This document shows, one piece after another, positions 25,772 through 35,555 of a DNA stretch of 56,559 nt. Under the pieces are notes generated by a model, which saw only the letters and a program-made list of their open reading frames with translations, searched no databases and was not told the DNA's origin. How positions within the stretch are numbered: the first letter of the stretch is position 1; every line of letters starts with the position of its first letter. A program made the translations under genes and the position numbers. The DNA lies in contig CAXGAP010000004.1 of the NCBI GenBank assembly GCA_964008075.1, forward strand, positions 1-56,559. The letters run 5' to 3'. The DNA comes from UBA724 sp964008075. Lineage in GTDB: Bacteria > Bacteroidota > Bacteroidia > Flavobacteriales > Flavobacteriaceae.

Positions 25772-27088
25772 TTAGAGATTAAAACCAAGATGAACACCTA
25801 ATTTTTTTGCGATAAGGGCATTAATTCTTGCTTTAACTGCTGGGATATTTACACTTACCAAAACATTGTTGGCAAAAGCATAGGTTAATAGCGCTCGCGC
25901 TTCTTTTTTAGGAATCCCACGTGTTTGTAGATAAAACAGCGCTGTTTCGTCGAGCTGACCAATGGTACAGCCATGGCTACAACGTACATCATCTGCAAAA
26001 ATCTCGAGTTGTGGTTTGGTATTAATGGTTGCCTTATCGCTCATCAAGATATTGTTGTTTTGTTGAAAGGCATTGGTTTTTTGTGCTTCTTGTTCCACAA
26101 CGATTTTGCCATTAAATACCCCTATCGATTGGCCATCATAAATCCCCTTATACTCTTGATGGCTTTCCGAATTTGGATGTGCATGATGCACCAGTGTATG
26201 GTGGTCCACCAACTGTTTACCTTCCACTAGGGTAATTCCTTTCATCGTGGATTTAATGGCTTGGTCTTTATGATAAAAGTGCAGGTTATTGCGAATAAAC
26301 TGACCCCCAAATGAAAAGGTATGTACTTTGGCATGTGAGTGTTTTTCTTGATGGATGTAAGTGCTATCGACCAATGAAGATTCCTCACGATCGTTTTGGA
26401 TTTTGTAGTAGTCTACTTGTGCACCTTTATGCGTAAATATTTCAGTTACCACATTGGTCAGCACTGCTGTATCGGACAAGCTTTGATGCCTTTCGATGAT
26501 TTGCACTTCACTTTGCCCTTCCACTACAACAAGGTTGCGAGGCTGCAGCATTAGATTTTGATTGACCCCTGTAGAAAAATGGATGATTTGAATCGGTTTT
26601 TCAACACGTTTCTTTTTGGGGATATGCACAAAGGCTCCTTCTCGACCAAAGGCGGTATTGAGTGCAGTAAAGGAGTCCTCCGAATCGGCAACAGCGTCAT
26701 AATACTGCTCAATTACTTTTCGGAATTTGGGTTGACTTAGCGCTGCAGAAAGCAAGCAAACATCCATTCCCTCATGCGTGGTTTCAGAGAGAAAAGAACT
26801 ATATACCCCATCGACAAAGACAATTTTGTAGGTATCAACATCGTGGAGGATAAATTGCTGTACATCTGTTAGGGTAACGTTTTTACTTTTCTTTGGAAAC
26901 ACAGTAAAATCTGTTTTCACCAGTTTATTGAGGGGCGTGTATTTCCACTCCTCCATTTTTTTGGTTGGAAAGCCTTGTTGTTCAAAAGTCTCAATGGCAG
27001 TTGAGCGTAGTTTTGCCATACGCTTGCTGTCTTCCGAAGTAGAAGTCTGCGCCATGTATGAAGCAACAAGTTTTTCTTGTAAATCCAT
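25772..27088 (-). CDS. sufD: Fe-S cluster assembly protein SufD
   Basis: This 438-residue member of the SufB/SufD family has the right-handed beta-helix core and the C-terminal signature ADDVRCSHGCTIGQLDE, ending with a helical YLQTRGIPKKEARALL segment. It forms the SufBC2D scaffold on which Fe-S clusters are built. Its start overlaps the sufC stop by one base (TGATG). Length is normal. Confidence 0.94.
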   Translation of the reverse strand: MDLQEKLVASYMAQTSTSEDSKRMAKLRSTAIETFEQQGFPTKKMEEWKYTPLNKLVKTDFTVFPKKSKNVTLTDVQQFILHDVDTYKIVFVDGVYSSFLSETTHEGMDVCLLSAALSQPKFRKVIEQYYDAVADSEDSFTALNTAFGREGAFVHIPKKKRVEKPIQIIHFSTGVNQNLMLQPRNLVVVEGQSEVQIIERHQSLSDTAVLTNVVTEIFTHKGAQVDYYKIQNDREESSLVDSTYIHQEKHSHAKVHTFSFGGQFIRNNLHFYHKDQAIKSTMKGITLVEGKQLVDHHTLVHHAHPNSESHQEYKGIYDGQSIGVFNGKIVVEQEAQKTNAFQQNNNILMSDKATINTKPQLEIFADDVRCSHGCTIGQLDETALFYLQTRGIPKKEARALLTYAFANNVLVSVNIPAVKARINALIAKKLGVHLGFNL

Positions 27089-27834
27089 CAGATTGCTTGT
27101 TTGATCCAGTCGTATCCTTTTTCTTCGAGTTCAATTGCCAATTCTTTACCACCAGACTTCACAATTTTACCTTCGTGAAGTACGTGAACAAAATCAGGAA
27201 CGATATAGTCCAGCAAGCGTTGGTAATGCGTAATGACAATAATTGCATTGTCATTGTTTCGAAGCGTATTGACGCCATTGGCAACTATACGCATGGCATC
27301 GATGTCTAGCCCCGAATCTGTTTCGTCGAGTATGGCGAGTTTTGGTTCGAGCATCGCCATTTGAAAGATCTCATTTCGTTTTTTCTCGCCTCCCGAAAAC
27401 CCTTCATTGAGCGAACGTGACAAAAACTGCGTATCAATGGAAAGCAATTTTGCTTTATCCTTAATTTTTTTTAACATCACATTGGCGGGCATTTCTTCAA
27501 GTCCTTGACCTTTTCGGGTTTCGTTGATGGCTGTTTTGATAAAGTTCGTCACTGTTACACCAGGGATTTCCACTGGGTATTGGAAGGACAAAAAGATACC
27601 CAAGTGAGCACGCTCATCGGCGCTCAAATCACTGATATCTGCACCATGATAGAGAAGACTTCCTTTGGTGACTTCATAGTCCTCATGCCCTGCAATGACT
27701 GTGGAAAGCGTACTTTTTCCTGAACCATTGGGCCCCATAATTGCATGGACTTCTCCTGGCTTGATGTCGAGGTTGATTCCATTTAAAATCCCTTTGCCTT
27801 CTACTTGGGCGTGGAGGTTGTCTATACTCAGCAT
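27088..27834 (-). CDS. sufC: Fe-S cluster assembly ATPase SufC
   Basis: This 248-residue ABC-type ATPase has Walker A GPNGSGKSTLST, the signature SGGEKKRNEIFQ and Walker B LAILDETDSGLDID with the D-loop. These are the standard SufC motifs. It powers conformational change in the SufBC2D scaffold. It starts one base after the stop of the inserted lipoprotein gene and overlaps sufD. Confidence 0.96.
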   Translation of the reverse strand: MLSIDNLHAQVEGKGILNGINLDIKPGEVHAIMGPNGSGKSTLSTVIAGHEDYEVTKGSLLYHGADISDLSADERAHLGIFLSFQYPVEIPGVTVTNFIKTAINETRKGQGLEEMPANVMLKKIKDKAKLLSIDTQFLSRSLNEGFSGGEKKRNEIFQMAMLEPKLAILDETDSGLDIDAMRIVANGVNTLRNNDNAIIVITHYQRLLDYIVPDFVHVLHEGKIVKSGGKELAIELEEKGYDWIKQAI

Positions 27835-27835
27835 A

Positions 27836-28195
27836 TTATTCTGTTCGAATTTCTATCATTTGATTTTCAAGTGGGGTTGAAGGTGCAACAGAGTCAATAT
27901 CTTTTATCGTAATGACTTCTGGCCAACCCTCAGCGTTGGGGTTTTTTGAAATCACTCCTTTGATATAAACTTGCACCATGTCAAAACTATCTTTTTGAAT
28001 GGGTGTTACTTGGGCGTGAAGTTCGTGTAGTTTGTCATCCACCACTACCCCATAAATTTCACTTCCTGTGTTGAGCACAGCGTTGTTGTCATAAAACAAA
28101 AACTCACCTGTAATACTTTCGGCTTTTGATTTTTGTTGGGGGGCACATGCTGCTACAAATAGAAGTAAAATGATAAGTTGTAGGTTTTTTTTCAT
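27836..28195 (-). CDS. Small lipoprotein embedded between sufB and sufC
   Basis: This 119-residue protein has a clear lipoprotein signal (MKKNLQLIILLLFVAAC, lipobox VAAC), so it should be membrane-anchored outside the cytoplasm, where SUF proteins do not act. The mature part looks like a small beta-rich, possibly OB-fold, domain (GEFLFYDNNAVLNTGSEIYG, VQVYIKGVI, EVITIKDIDSV). This resembles the C-terminal domain of NlpE-like proteins, but that is a weak impression. I start it at the ATG at 28195, 10 bp after the sufB stop; an in-frame TTG lies at 28213. It ends one base before sufC. Function is unknown. Confidence 0.78.
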   Translation of the reverse strand: MKKNLQLIILLLFVAACAPQQKSKAESITGEFLFYDNNAVLNTGSEIYGVVVDDKLHELHAQVTPIQKDSFDMVQVYIKGVISKNPNAEGWPEVITIKDIDSVAPSTPLENQMIEIRTE

Positions 28196-28205
28196 CTTTT
28201 TGAAT

Positions 28206-29651
28206 TTATCCAACAGAACCTTCTAGTGAAATTTCGAGGAGTTTTTGTGCTTCCACAGCAAATTCCATTGGGAGTTTATTTAATACATCTTTACTAAAGC
28301 CATTGACAATGAGTGCAATTGCTTTTTCAGTATCGATACCACGTTGGTTGCAGTAAAAAATTTGGTCTTCGCCGATTTTACTTGTTGTGGCTTCGTGTTC
28401 AATTTGGGCACTTTTGTTTCCGGCTTCTATGTATGGAAACGTATGGGCCCCACATTTGTTGCCCATTAGAAGTGAATCGCACTGCGAAAAGTTACGAGCA
28501 TCATCTGCTCTAGGGCTAATTTTGACCAGTCCACGATAACTGTTTTGAGAAGTACCTGCAGAAATTCCTTTAGATATGATGGTACTTTTTGTGCGTTTGC
28601 CTAAGTGCACCATTTTGGTACCTGTATCGGCTTGTTGGCGATTGTTGGTCACAGCGATAGAGTAAAACTCCCCAATGCTATCATCGCCTTTGAGTATACA
28701 AGAGGGGTACTTCCACGTCACTGCCGAGCCTGTTTCCACTTGTGTCCATGAGATCTTTGCACTTTTGTGACAAATCCCTCGTTTGGTAACAAAATTAAAT
28801 ACGCCACCATTGCCTTTGGCATCGCCTGGAAACCAGTTCTGAACAGTTGAGTATTTGATTTCTGCATGGTCATGCGCAACCAGCTCCACTACAGCGGCAT
28901 GCAATTGATTTTCGTCTCGCGCAGGGGCAGTACAACCTTCGAGGTAACTCACATAACTCCCTTCATCAGCAACGACGAGTGTGCGTTCAAACTGACCTGT
29001 GCCTGCCTGATTGATACGAAAATAGGTAGAGAGTTCCATTGGGCAACGAACCCCTTTGGGAATATAGCAAAACGATCCATCAGAAAATACTGCCGAGTTG
29101 AGGGCTGCGTAATAATTATCCTTACGTGGCACCACTGTTCCGATGTATTTGCGCACCAGGTCTGGATATTCTTTAATTGCTTCCGAAATAGAACAAAAAA
29201 TGATTCCTTTTTCGGCAAGGGTTTCTTTAAATGTTGTGGCAACAGAGACAGAGTCCATCACTATATCGACTGCCACGCCTGAAAGTCTTTTTTGTTCTTC
29301 GACGGGAATGCCGAGTTTTTTGAAGGTGTCGAGCAGCTCAGGATCCACCTCGTCCAAGCTGTTGTATTTGGGTGCTTTTTTGGGTGCTGAATAGTACGAA
29401 ATGGCTTGAAAATCGGGTTTGGGGTAGTCCACGTTTGCCCAGTCGGGTTCTTCCATGGCACTCCATGCCTCATAGGCCTCTAGTCGCCATTCGGTCATCC
29501 AAGCAGGTTCGTTTTTGCGTTTGGATATCGCACGAACAACCTCCTCATTAAGTCCAACAGTAAAGGTATCCGACTCGATGTCAGTGTAAAATCCGTAGGC
29601 ATACTCCTTGGACTCGAGTTCTTTTTTTAATTCTTCTTCTGTATAGGCCAT
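28206..29651 (-). CDS. sufB: Fe-S cluster assembly protein SufB
   Basis: This 481-residue protein has typical SufB regions: an N-terminal helical part (EPAWMTEWRLEAYEAW), the central beta-helix (ELSTYFRINQAGTGQFERTL, EGCTAPARDENQLHAAVVEL) and the C-terminal cluster region (LMGNKCGAHTFPYIEAGN, EHEATTSKIGEDQIFYCNQRG) with the conserved cysteine and downstream glutamate/histidine. With SufC and SufD it forms the scaffold for nascent clusters. It follows the sufA-like gene by 14 bp. Confidence 0.96.
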   Translation of the reverse strand: MAYTEEELKKELESKEYAYGFYTDIESDTFTVGLNEEVVRAISKRKNEPAWMTEWRLEAYEAWSAMEEPDWANVDYPKPDFQAISYYSAPKKAPKYNSLDEVDPELLDTFKKLGIPVEEQKRLSGVAVDIVMDSVSVATTFKETLAEKGIIFCSISEAIKEYPDLVRKYIGTVVPRKDNYYAALNSAVFSDGSFCYIPKGVRCPMELSTYFRINQAGTGQFERTLVVADEGSYVSYLEGCTAPARDENQLHAAVVELVAHDHAEIKYSTVQNWFPGDAKGNGGVFNFVTKRGICHKSAKISWTQVETGSAVTWKYPSCILKGDDSIGEFYSIAVTNNRQQADTGTKMVHLGKRTKSTIISKGISAGTSQNSYRGLVKISPRADDARNFSQCDSLLMGNKCGAHTFPYIEAGNKSAQIEHEATTSKIGEDQIFYCNQRGIDTEKAIALIVNGFSKDVLNKLPMEFAVEAQKLLEISLEGSVG

Positions 29652-29665
29652 AGCAAACCTGTTTT

Positions 29666-29995
29666 TTATAGCGAAAAACTCTCACCACACCCACAAGTGC
29701 GATTGGCATTGGGATTGTTAAACACAAACCCTTTACCATTAAGACCACCTGAATATTCAAGGGTTGTACCAACCAGATAAAGAAAACTCTTTTTATCGAC
29801 AACGATACGCACATCATTGTCTTCAAACAGTTTGTCATCTTCTGCTAAGGAATTGTCAAACTTCAAATCGTATGACAGACCCGAACAACCACCGCTTTTG
29901 ACACCCACACGCACAAAAGAATTGCTGAGGTTGTAGCCATCTGACTTCATCATCTGCTTCACTTGCTCTCGTGCTTGTGTAGATACTTTTATCAC
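29666..29995 (-). CDS. sufA: HesB/IscA family (SufA-type) Fe-S carrier protein
   Basis: This 109-residue A-type carrier has the three ligand cysteines in SGGCSGLSYDLKF and TCGCGESFSL. It starts most plausibly at a GTG (29995) giving the family N-terminus (V/M)IKVSTQAREQVKQMMK; a longer form starting further upstream would carry a non-homologous extension across the promoter. It delivers clusters to apoproteins. It is the first gene of the SUF operon, with a TATATTTG promoter 29 bp upstream. Confidence 0.88.
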   Translation of the reverse strand: MIKVSTQAREQVKQMMKSDGYNLSNSFVRVGVKSGGCSGLSYDLKFDNSLAEDDKLFEDNDVRIVVDKKSFLYLVGTTLEYSGGLNGKGFVFNNPNANRTCGCGESFSL

Positions 29996-30024
29996 AATGA
30001 TAATTCTGAGGTGTTTTTCGAACA

Positions 30025-30032
30025 CAAATATA
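30025..30032 (-). promoter_or_regulatory. Bacteroidota -7 promoter element TATATTTG for the suf operon
   Basis: Plus-strand CAAATATA reads TATATTTG on the minus strand. It ends 29 bp before the GTG start of sufA. It sits in an AT-rich divergent spacer of about 250 bp (29996-30245). No well-placed -33 TTG and no obvious operator palindrome were found. Confidence 0.55.
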
Positions 30033-30245
30033 GAACATTCTAAAGATATAATCGCCACCAGCAGGCTTTACACAATTGCAATTCGTTTTTTGCCGATTTT
30101 TCTGTTTTATTTTTCTATTCTTTAGATATCTTAAAAAAAATAATTTAGAAATAAAAAAAAGAGGTTTTATTTATAATTAATGAACATATGCATGGTCATC
30201 ACTACTTATGACTTAAATGCGCTTAAAAAACCCTAATTTTACGGA

Positions 30246-31283
30246 ATGTTAGAAGACAAAAAAGCATCCAAAACTTCACTCGATAGCTTGGGGGAGTTTG
30301 CCCTCATCGAGCACCTGACCAAATTGGCAACTGCTTCCTTGCCCTCCACTGTATTGGGCATAGGAGATGATGCTGCTGTGATTAATCACGAGTGTGAAAC
30401 TGTCGTTACGACTGATATGCTCATTGAAGGGGTACATTTCGATTTGGCCTATATGCCACTCAAGCATTTGGGCTACAAAGCAGTGGTGGTCAATCTTTCA
30501 GACATCTATTCAATGGGCGCTGATGCCACACAAATATTGGTTTCCATAGCAGTTTCCAATCGCTTTACGCTCGAAGCTGTTGAAGAGCTGTACGCAGGCA
30601 TTCACTTGGCGTGTAAGACCTATGGTGTGGACTTGGTTGGGGGCGATACCACCTCTTCCCAACAGGGTTTGCAGTTGTCTGTTACTGCCTTAGGCGTAGC
30701 TCCCAAAACAGGGGCAGTTTTGCGCAGTGGTGCTGGCGAAAACGATTTGTTGGTAGTCAGTGGAGACATTGGGGGAGCGTATATGGGTTTGCAGGTGCTG
30801 TCTCGTGAAAACGAGGTGTTTAAAGCCAATCCGCAACACCAACCCGATTTGGAGCCTTACAGCTATTTGGTGGAACGACAACTTAAACCCGAAGCACGTA
30901 AAGATGTGGTGCAACTGCTACATGATTTAAAAGTACAACCCACCTCCATGATTGATATCAGTGATGGCTTATCGTCTGAGTTGATGCACTTGTGTAAGCA
31001 AAGCGGCATTGGATGTCGGGTGTATGAAAACAAAATCCCCTTCGATCCACAGTTGATAAGTGTTTGTGAGGAGTTTAACCTTGACAGCACAACTATCGCT
31101 CTGAGTGGTGGTGAGGACTATGAATTGCTGTTTACAATCAAACAATCAGACTTTGAAAGTATCAAAGGCAATCCCAATTTGACCGTCATTGGTCATATGA
31201 CTGCTGAAGGGGATATCCCTTCACTGGTAACTCGTGCCGAAGAGGTGATTCCACTCAAAGCACAAGGCTGGAAGGCGTTTTAG
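30246..31283 (+). CDS. thiL: Thiamine-phosphate kinase ThiL
   Basis: This 345-residue PurM-like kinase has the family motifs: GIGDDAAVI near the N-terminus, TTDMLIEGVHFDLAYMP, LSDIYSMGADATQI, DLVGGDTTSS, SMIDISDGLSSELMHLC and SGGEDYELLFTI. It phosphorylates thiamine monophosphate to the active cofactor thiamine pyrophosphate. A near-consensus TAATTTTA lies four bases before the ATG. The stop is nested in the stop of the convergent pepP (31280-31283, TTAG). Confidence 0.95.
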   Translation: MLEDKKASKTSLDSLGEFALIEHLTKLATASLPSTVLGIGDDAAVINHECETVVTTDMLIEGVHFDLAYMPLKHLGYKAVVVNLSDIYSMGADATQILVSIAVSNRFTLEAVEELYAGIHLACKTYGVDLVGGDTTSSQQGLQLSVTALGVAPKTGAVLRSGAGENDLLVVSGDIGGAYMGLQVLSRENEVFKANPQHQPDLEPYSYLVERQLKPEARKDVVQLLHDLKVQPTSMIDISDGLSSELMHLCKQSGIGCRVYENKIPFDPQLISVCEEFNLDSTTIALSGGEDYELLFTIKQSDFESIKGNPNLTVIGHMTAEGDIPSLVTRAEEVIPLKAQGWKAF

Positions 31284-32572
31284 GGATTCATTAACGCTTC
31301 AATTTCCTCAGCCTCGATTGGAATGTTTTTCATCAAGTTTAGGGGTCCGCCTGTTTGTTGTACCACCACATCGTCTTCCAACCGAATGCCAAATCCCTCT
31401 TGGGGGATATAAATCCCAGGTTCGACAGTAAAGACCATATTGGCAGTGATGGGTTTGTCGAGCAAGCCATAGTCGTGGGTGTCAAGGCCCAAATGGTGGG
31501 AAGTGCCATGCATAAAGTATTTTTTATAAGCAGGTTTTTTGTCGGTTTGGTTTTGTACATCAGCCTTATCCAATAGCCCTAATGCCAACAATTCAGCAGT
31601 CATCAATTCGCCCACTTCCACATGGTATGCTTTCCAATAAGCACCTGGAACAAGTCGTTTGGTAGCTTCGTTTTTGACTCGCAAAACAGCATCATATACA
31701 TCGCGTTGTCGCTTGGTGAATCGACCTGAAACAGGAATCGTACGCGTCATATCCGAAGAGTAGTTGCCATACTCAGCAGCCACATCCATCAGCAGCAGAT
31801 CGCCTGCTTTACACTGTTGGTTGTTCTCGATATAATGCAACACATTTGCATTGGCACCTGAAGCAATGATGGGAGTGTAGGCAAAGCCCTTTGAACGATT
31901 GCGAAGAAATTCATGCGCATATTCAGCCTCAATTTCATACTCCCAAACCCCTGGTTTGACAAAGTCCAACACACGTCGAAAACCTTTTTCAGTGATTTCA
32001 CATGCAGTTTGTATATGTTCAATTTCTTCTGGATCCTTCACAGCTCGCAGATCTTGTAAAATCAAATTGCTTTTTTCATAGTTGTGTGTTGTATATTTGC
32101 TTTTACACCACTCAATAAATCGATCTTCACGCGTTTGGGTTTCGACCTTGGCACGATAATGCTCGTTGGTATTGATATATATGTGTTCGACTTCTTTTAT
32201 AAGTGCCAAAAAATGTGATTCAAATTCGCTCGTCCACTTCACAGTCGCAATTCCCGACACTTGAGTTGCTTGGGCTTGGGTAAGTTTATGGCCTTCCCAT
32301 ACAGCGATATGGGCATTGGTTTCTCGAACAAACACGACCTCCCGCAAAGTGGGATCTTTGGCGTCTGGGCATAGAACCAAAATGGTTTCTTCTTGGTCGA
32401 TCCCTGTGAGGTAAAACAAATCTCGGTGCTGTGCAAAGGGCAAGGTGCTATCTGCACTGACAGGGTAAATGTCGTTTGAGTTAAACACTGCAATGCTATT
32501 TGGCTTGAGTTGTGCCATAAAACGCTGACGATGTTGCGCAAAGACACTATGATGTAGGCTGTTGTATTTCAT
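31280..32572 (-). CDS. pepP: Xaa-Pro aminopeptidase (M24B, PepP-like)
   Basis: This 430-residue protein joins an aminopeptidase P N-terminal domain (FAQHRDLFYLTGIDQEETIL) with a pitta-bread catalytic domain. Metal ligands appear in MDVAAEYGNYSSDMTRTIPVSG (two Asp), HGTSHHLGLDTHD (His), FTVEPGIYIP (Glu) and IRLEDDVVV (Glu). It removes N-terminal residues preceding proline, probably in the cytoplasm since no signal peptide is seen. It is divergent from the BNR-repeat gene with only 44 bp between starts. Confidence 0.93.
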   Translation of the reverse strand: MKYNSLHHSVFAQHRQRFMAQLKPNSIAVFNSNDIYPVSADSTLPFAQHRDLFYLTGIDQEETILVLCPDAKDPTLREVVFVRETNAHIAVWEGHKLTQAQATQVSGIATVKWTSEFESHFLALIKEVEHIYINTNEHYRAKVETQTREDRFIEWCKSKYTTHNYEKSNLILQDLRAVKDPEEIEHIQTACEITEKGFRRVLDFVKPGVWEYEIEAEYAHEFLRNRSKGFAYTPIIASGANANVLHYIENNQQCKAGDLLLMDVAAEYGNYSSDMTRTIPVSGRFTKRQRDVYDAVLRVKNEATKRLVPGAYWKAYHVEVGELMTAELLALGLLDKADVQNQTDKKPAYKKYFMHGTSHHLGLDTHDYGLLDKPITANMVFTVEPGIYIPQEGFGIRLEDDVVVQQTGGPLNLMKNIPIEAEEIEALMNP

Positions 32573-32616
32573 ATGGTAAAGTAAAAAAAATTTATCTTCA
32601 CAGTAAAATTCTTAAC

Positions 32617-35436
32617 ATGAAGCTGTTATTTTTTTTATTAGCACTGGCAACTGTTTTTGCACAACCCACTGCCACACCTGAACAGGAGTTGATGAACTCT
32701 ACAAACGACCTTGATCGTTTGGTCAGCACATCACTTGTTGCGAAACTTCCACTCACCAACATCGGCCCCAGTGTGATGAGTGGTCGAGTCACAGATATCG
32801 ACGTCAATCCCAATGCACCCCATGAGTTTTATGTTGGGTATGCTTCAGGCGGATTGTGGTACACCAATAACAATGGCACAACCTTTCAGCCTGTCATGGA
32901 TAATAGCCCAACCCAAAACATCGGCGACATCGCAGTGCACTGGCCCACACATACGATTTATGTTGGCACGGGGGAAAACAACTCCTCTCGCTCGTCCTAT
33001 GCAGGGATTGGTATTCTCAAATCGATGGACAAAGGAGCGTCTTGGCAACACATTGGCTTGGCAGATTCTCATCATATTGGCAAAATCGAAATCAATCCCA
33101 CTGATCCCAACGAGGTTATTGTTGGAGTAACTGGACATTTGTACTCAAGTGATAGCGCTCGTGGGATTTACAAAACCAATGATGGCGGAAAAACCTGGAA
33201 GCAAACACTTACACTACAAGACCCAGTTGGAATTATCGAAATCAGTGTTGCACCAGAAAACTTTGTAGTTCAATACGCTGCTGCATGGGAAAAAGATCGA
33301 AAGGCATGGGATTTTGTTGGTAGTGGCACAGGGTCAGGTATTTATAAAAGCACAGACAGTGGCAATAGTTGGAAGCTTATCAGCTCATCCCAAAGTGGCT
33401 TCCCCCAGGGGAAAGGCGTTGGACGCATAGGAATTGCTGCTTATGATGTGAAAACCATTTATGCAATCGTTGATAACCAAGATCGAAGGCCAAGAGAAGG
33501 TAAAGTAAAACAGTCATTGACCAAACAAGACTTTGAAAGCATGTCCTTGGAGGGTTTTTTTGCAGTCGATCAAAAACTGCTGACTGAATTTTTAAAAGAG
33601 AATAATTTTCCAAAAGAGCACACAGCTAAAAGCATACGCACTGCTATTCAAGACGGAAAGCTAAAACCATCTGATTTATCACTTTATTTAAGCGATGCCA
33701 ATAGCGACTTGTTTGACACCCCAGTTGTTGGGGCGCAAGTCTTTCGTTCGGAAGACGGTGGTCGAACATGGGTCAAAACCCACAAGGACTACCTCGATGA
33801 TTTGTACTATAGCTATGGTTATTATTTTGGGATGATTCATGTGACACCCACAGACGCCAATCGTATCTATATATATGGTGTTCCCATGTTGACTTCATCA
33901 GATGGGGGGCAAACATTTGAAAGCATTGATGCACCCAATGCGCACGTCGATCATCATGCCTTGTGGATAAACCCCAACAACCCCAAACACCTGATCAATG
34001 GCAATGATGGCGGAGTCAATATAAGTTATGATGGTGGCCAAAACTGGATTAAAAACAACCAACCCTCAGTGGGTCAATTTTATACAGTTTATGCCGACCA
34101 ACAAACCCCTTACCATGTTTATGGTGGGTTGCAAGACAATGGCGTTTGGGAAGCCCCACATACCAGTCGTGAAAGTGTATCTTGGAATCAGTATGGGCAC
34201 AACAATTGGACTGGAATTATGGGTGGTGATGGCATGCAAATTCAGGTGGATCAAGAAAATGCAGATGTTGTTTATGCTGGCTATCAGTTTGGGAATTATT
34301 TCAGAATCAATCGTGAAACCAATAAGCGCACAAACATCCAACCCAAACACAAGCTTGGTGAAGCACCACTGAGGTTTAATTGGCAAACACCCATTTTGTT
34401 ATCTCCTCACAACAATGATATTCTTTATTTTGGGAGTAATAAACTCCACCGATCACTCAATCGCGGCGATGATTACAACACAATCTCAAAAGATTTGACA
34501 AGTGGAAGGAAAAAAGGAAATGTCCCATACGGAACACTAACAACTATTGACGAGTCTCGATTTAAGTTTGGAACTATAATTGTTGGTTCAGATGATGGCC
34601 ACATTCATATCTCTACAGACAGTGGCGCCTCTTGGCAGCGCATCAGCGACGATTTGCCGCAAGAACTTTGGGTGAGTCGCGTACAATTTTCAAAGCATTT
34701 TCCCTCTCGAGTGTATGCTACCCTTAATGGGTATCGATGGGATGATTTTACACCCTATGTATATGTGTCCGACGACATGGGTCAGTCATGGCGAAGTCTA
34801 GCAAAGGGACTTCCACTTTCTCCAGTTAATGTAATTCGAGAAGACCACACCAGCGCTGATATCTTATATGTAGGAACAGACAATGGATTGTTTGTGACCA
34901 TTGATCGCGGGTTGAGCTGGCATATGTTTGATGCTGATTTTCCACGTGTAGCAGTTCACGATTTATTTGTTCAGGAACGAGACAACGACTTGTTGATTGG
35001 TACACATGGACGTTCGATTTACCAGCTCGAATTGGAGCCAATTCAGGCTTTGGAGTCTTTGGTCCGACAACAAGTGTCTGTCGTCCAACCAAAGGCAGTC
35101 AAGAATAGAAAAAATTGGGGAACTAAGTATAGGGTTTGGTCTGAGGCAATCACACCAAATTTTTCTTGGATGTTTTATGCTGCTAATCCTACCACAGGCA
35201 AATGGCAGTTGACTTCAGAAAAAGATGTTGTTGTTTATGAAGAAGACATCGAACTAACAACAGGTCTTCAATCGATTCCTTATGATTTATATTTTATGGA
35301 AGACCAAGTCAACAAGTACAGCCGCAAGCATAAAGTCAATCTCACAGCTTCTGATGATGAGAAGACCTATTTGCCAAAAGGGAGTTACAAATTGCTGTGG
35401 AATGACAAACAAATCAGCACCTTAACAATCGAATAA
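32617..35436 (+). CDS. Exported BNR/VPS10-sortilin-like beta-propeller protein
   Basis: This 939-residue protein begins with a signal peptide (MKLLFFLLALATVFAQ). It is followed by many BNR/Asp-box repeats of the form S-x-D-x-G-x-T-W (SMDKGASWQHI, TNDGGKTWKQTL, STDSGNSWKLI, SEDGGRTWVKTH, STDSGASWQRI, VSDDMGQSWRSL). These make one or two beta-propellers of the sortilin/VPS10 or glycosidase-like type. A helical insertion (about residues 300-355) and a C-terminal domain of about 140 residues are also present. Similar large proteins are common in Bacteroidota and are annotated as glycosyl hydrolases, though catalytic residues cannot be assigned here. I did not recognise a T9SS CTD. Confidence 0.85.
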   Translation: MKLLFFLLALATVFAQPTATPEQELMNSTNDLDRLVSTSLVAKLPLTNIGPSVMSGRVTDIDVNPNAPHEFYVGYASGGLWYTNNNGTTFQPVMDNSPTQNIGDIAVHWPTHTIYVGTGENNSSRSSYAGIGILKSMDKGASWQHIGLADSHHIGKIEINPTDPNEVIVGVTGHLYSSDSARGIYKTNDGGKTWKQTLTLQDPVGIIEISVAPENFVVQYAAAWEKDRKAWDFVGSGTGSGIYKSTDSGNSWKLISSSQSGFPQGKGVGRIGIAAYDVKTIYAIVDNQDRRPREGKVKQSLTKQDFESMSLEGFFAVDQKLLTEFLKENNFPKEHTAKSIRTAIQDGKLKPSDLSLYLSDANSDLFDTPVVGAQVFRSEDGGRTWVKTHKDYLDDLYYSYGYYFGMIHVTPTDANRIYIYGVPMLTSSDGGQTFESIDAPNAHVDHHALWINPNNPKHLINGNDGGVNISYDGGQNWIKNNQPSVGQFYTVYADQQTPYHVYGGLQDNGVWEAPHTSRESVSWNQYGHNNWTGIMGGDGMQIQVDQENADVVYAGYQFGNYFRINRETNKRTNIQPKHKLGEAPLRFNWQTPILLSPHNNDILYFGSNKLHRSLNRGDDYNTISKDLTSGRKKGNVPYGTLTTIDESRFKFGTIIVGSDDGHIHISTDSGASWQRISDDLPQELWVSRVQFSKHFPSRVYATLNGYRWDDFTPYVYVSDDMGQSWRSLAKGLPLSPVNVIREDHTSADILYVGTDNGLFVTIDRGLSWHMFDADFPRVAVHDLFVQERDNDLLIGTHGRSIYQLELEPIQALESLVRQQVSVVQPKAVKNRKNWGTKYRVWSEAITPNFSWMFYAANPTTGKWQLTSEKDVVVYEEDIELTTGLQSIPYDLYFMEDQVNKYSRKHKVNLTASDDEKTYLPKGSYKLLWNDKQISTLTIE

Positions 35437-35523
35437 TTTGTTTGATGTTGTCTCAACGATTTTGAGTAAAAAACAGGCAATTCAGGTCAAGCTTTATAGA
35501 ATCATTCAAAATCATCAAAAACC

Positions 35524-35555
35524 TTTGGCTTTCAAACGTGTAGCACCTAATTTTG
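35524..35555 (+). promoter_or_regulatory. Textbook Bacteroidota promoter TTTG-N20-TAATTTTG for sdhCAB
   Basis: TTTG at 35524-35527 and TAATTTTG at 35548-35555 are separated by exactly 20 bp, matching the TTTG/TAnnTTTG consensus. The element ends 22 bp before the sdhC ATG, giving a short leader. Confidence 0.75.

Noticed and set aside
30059..30245. AT-rich divergent spacer as replication origin or RNA gene
   Set aside because: No repeated DnaA-like boxes, tRNA fold or riboswitch-like pattern was seen; it reads as promoter DNA.
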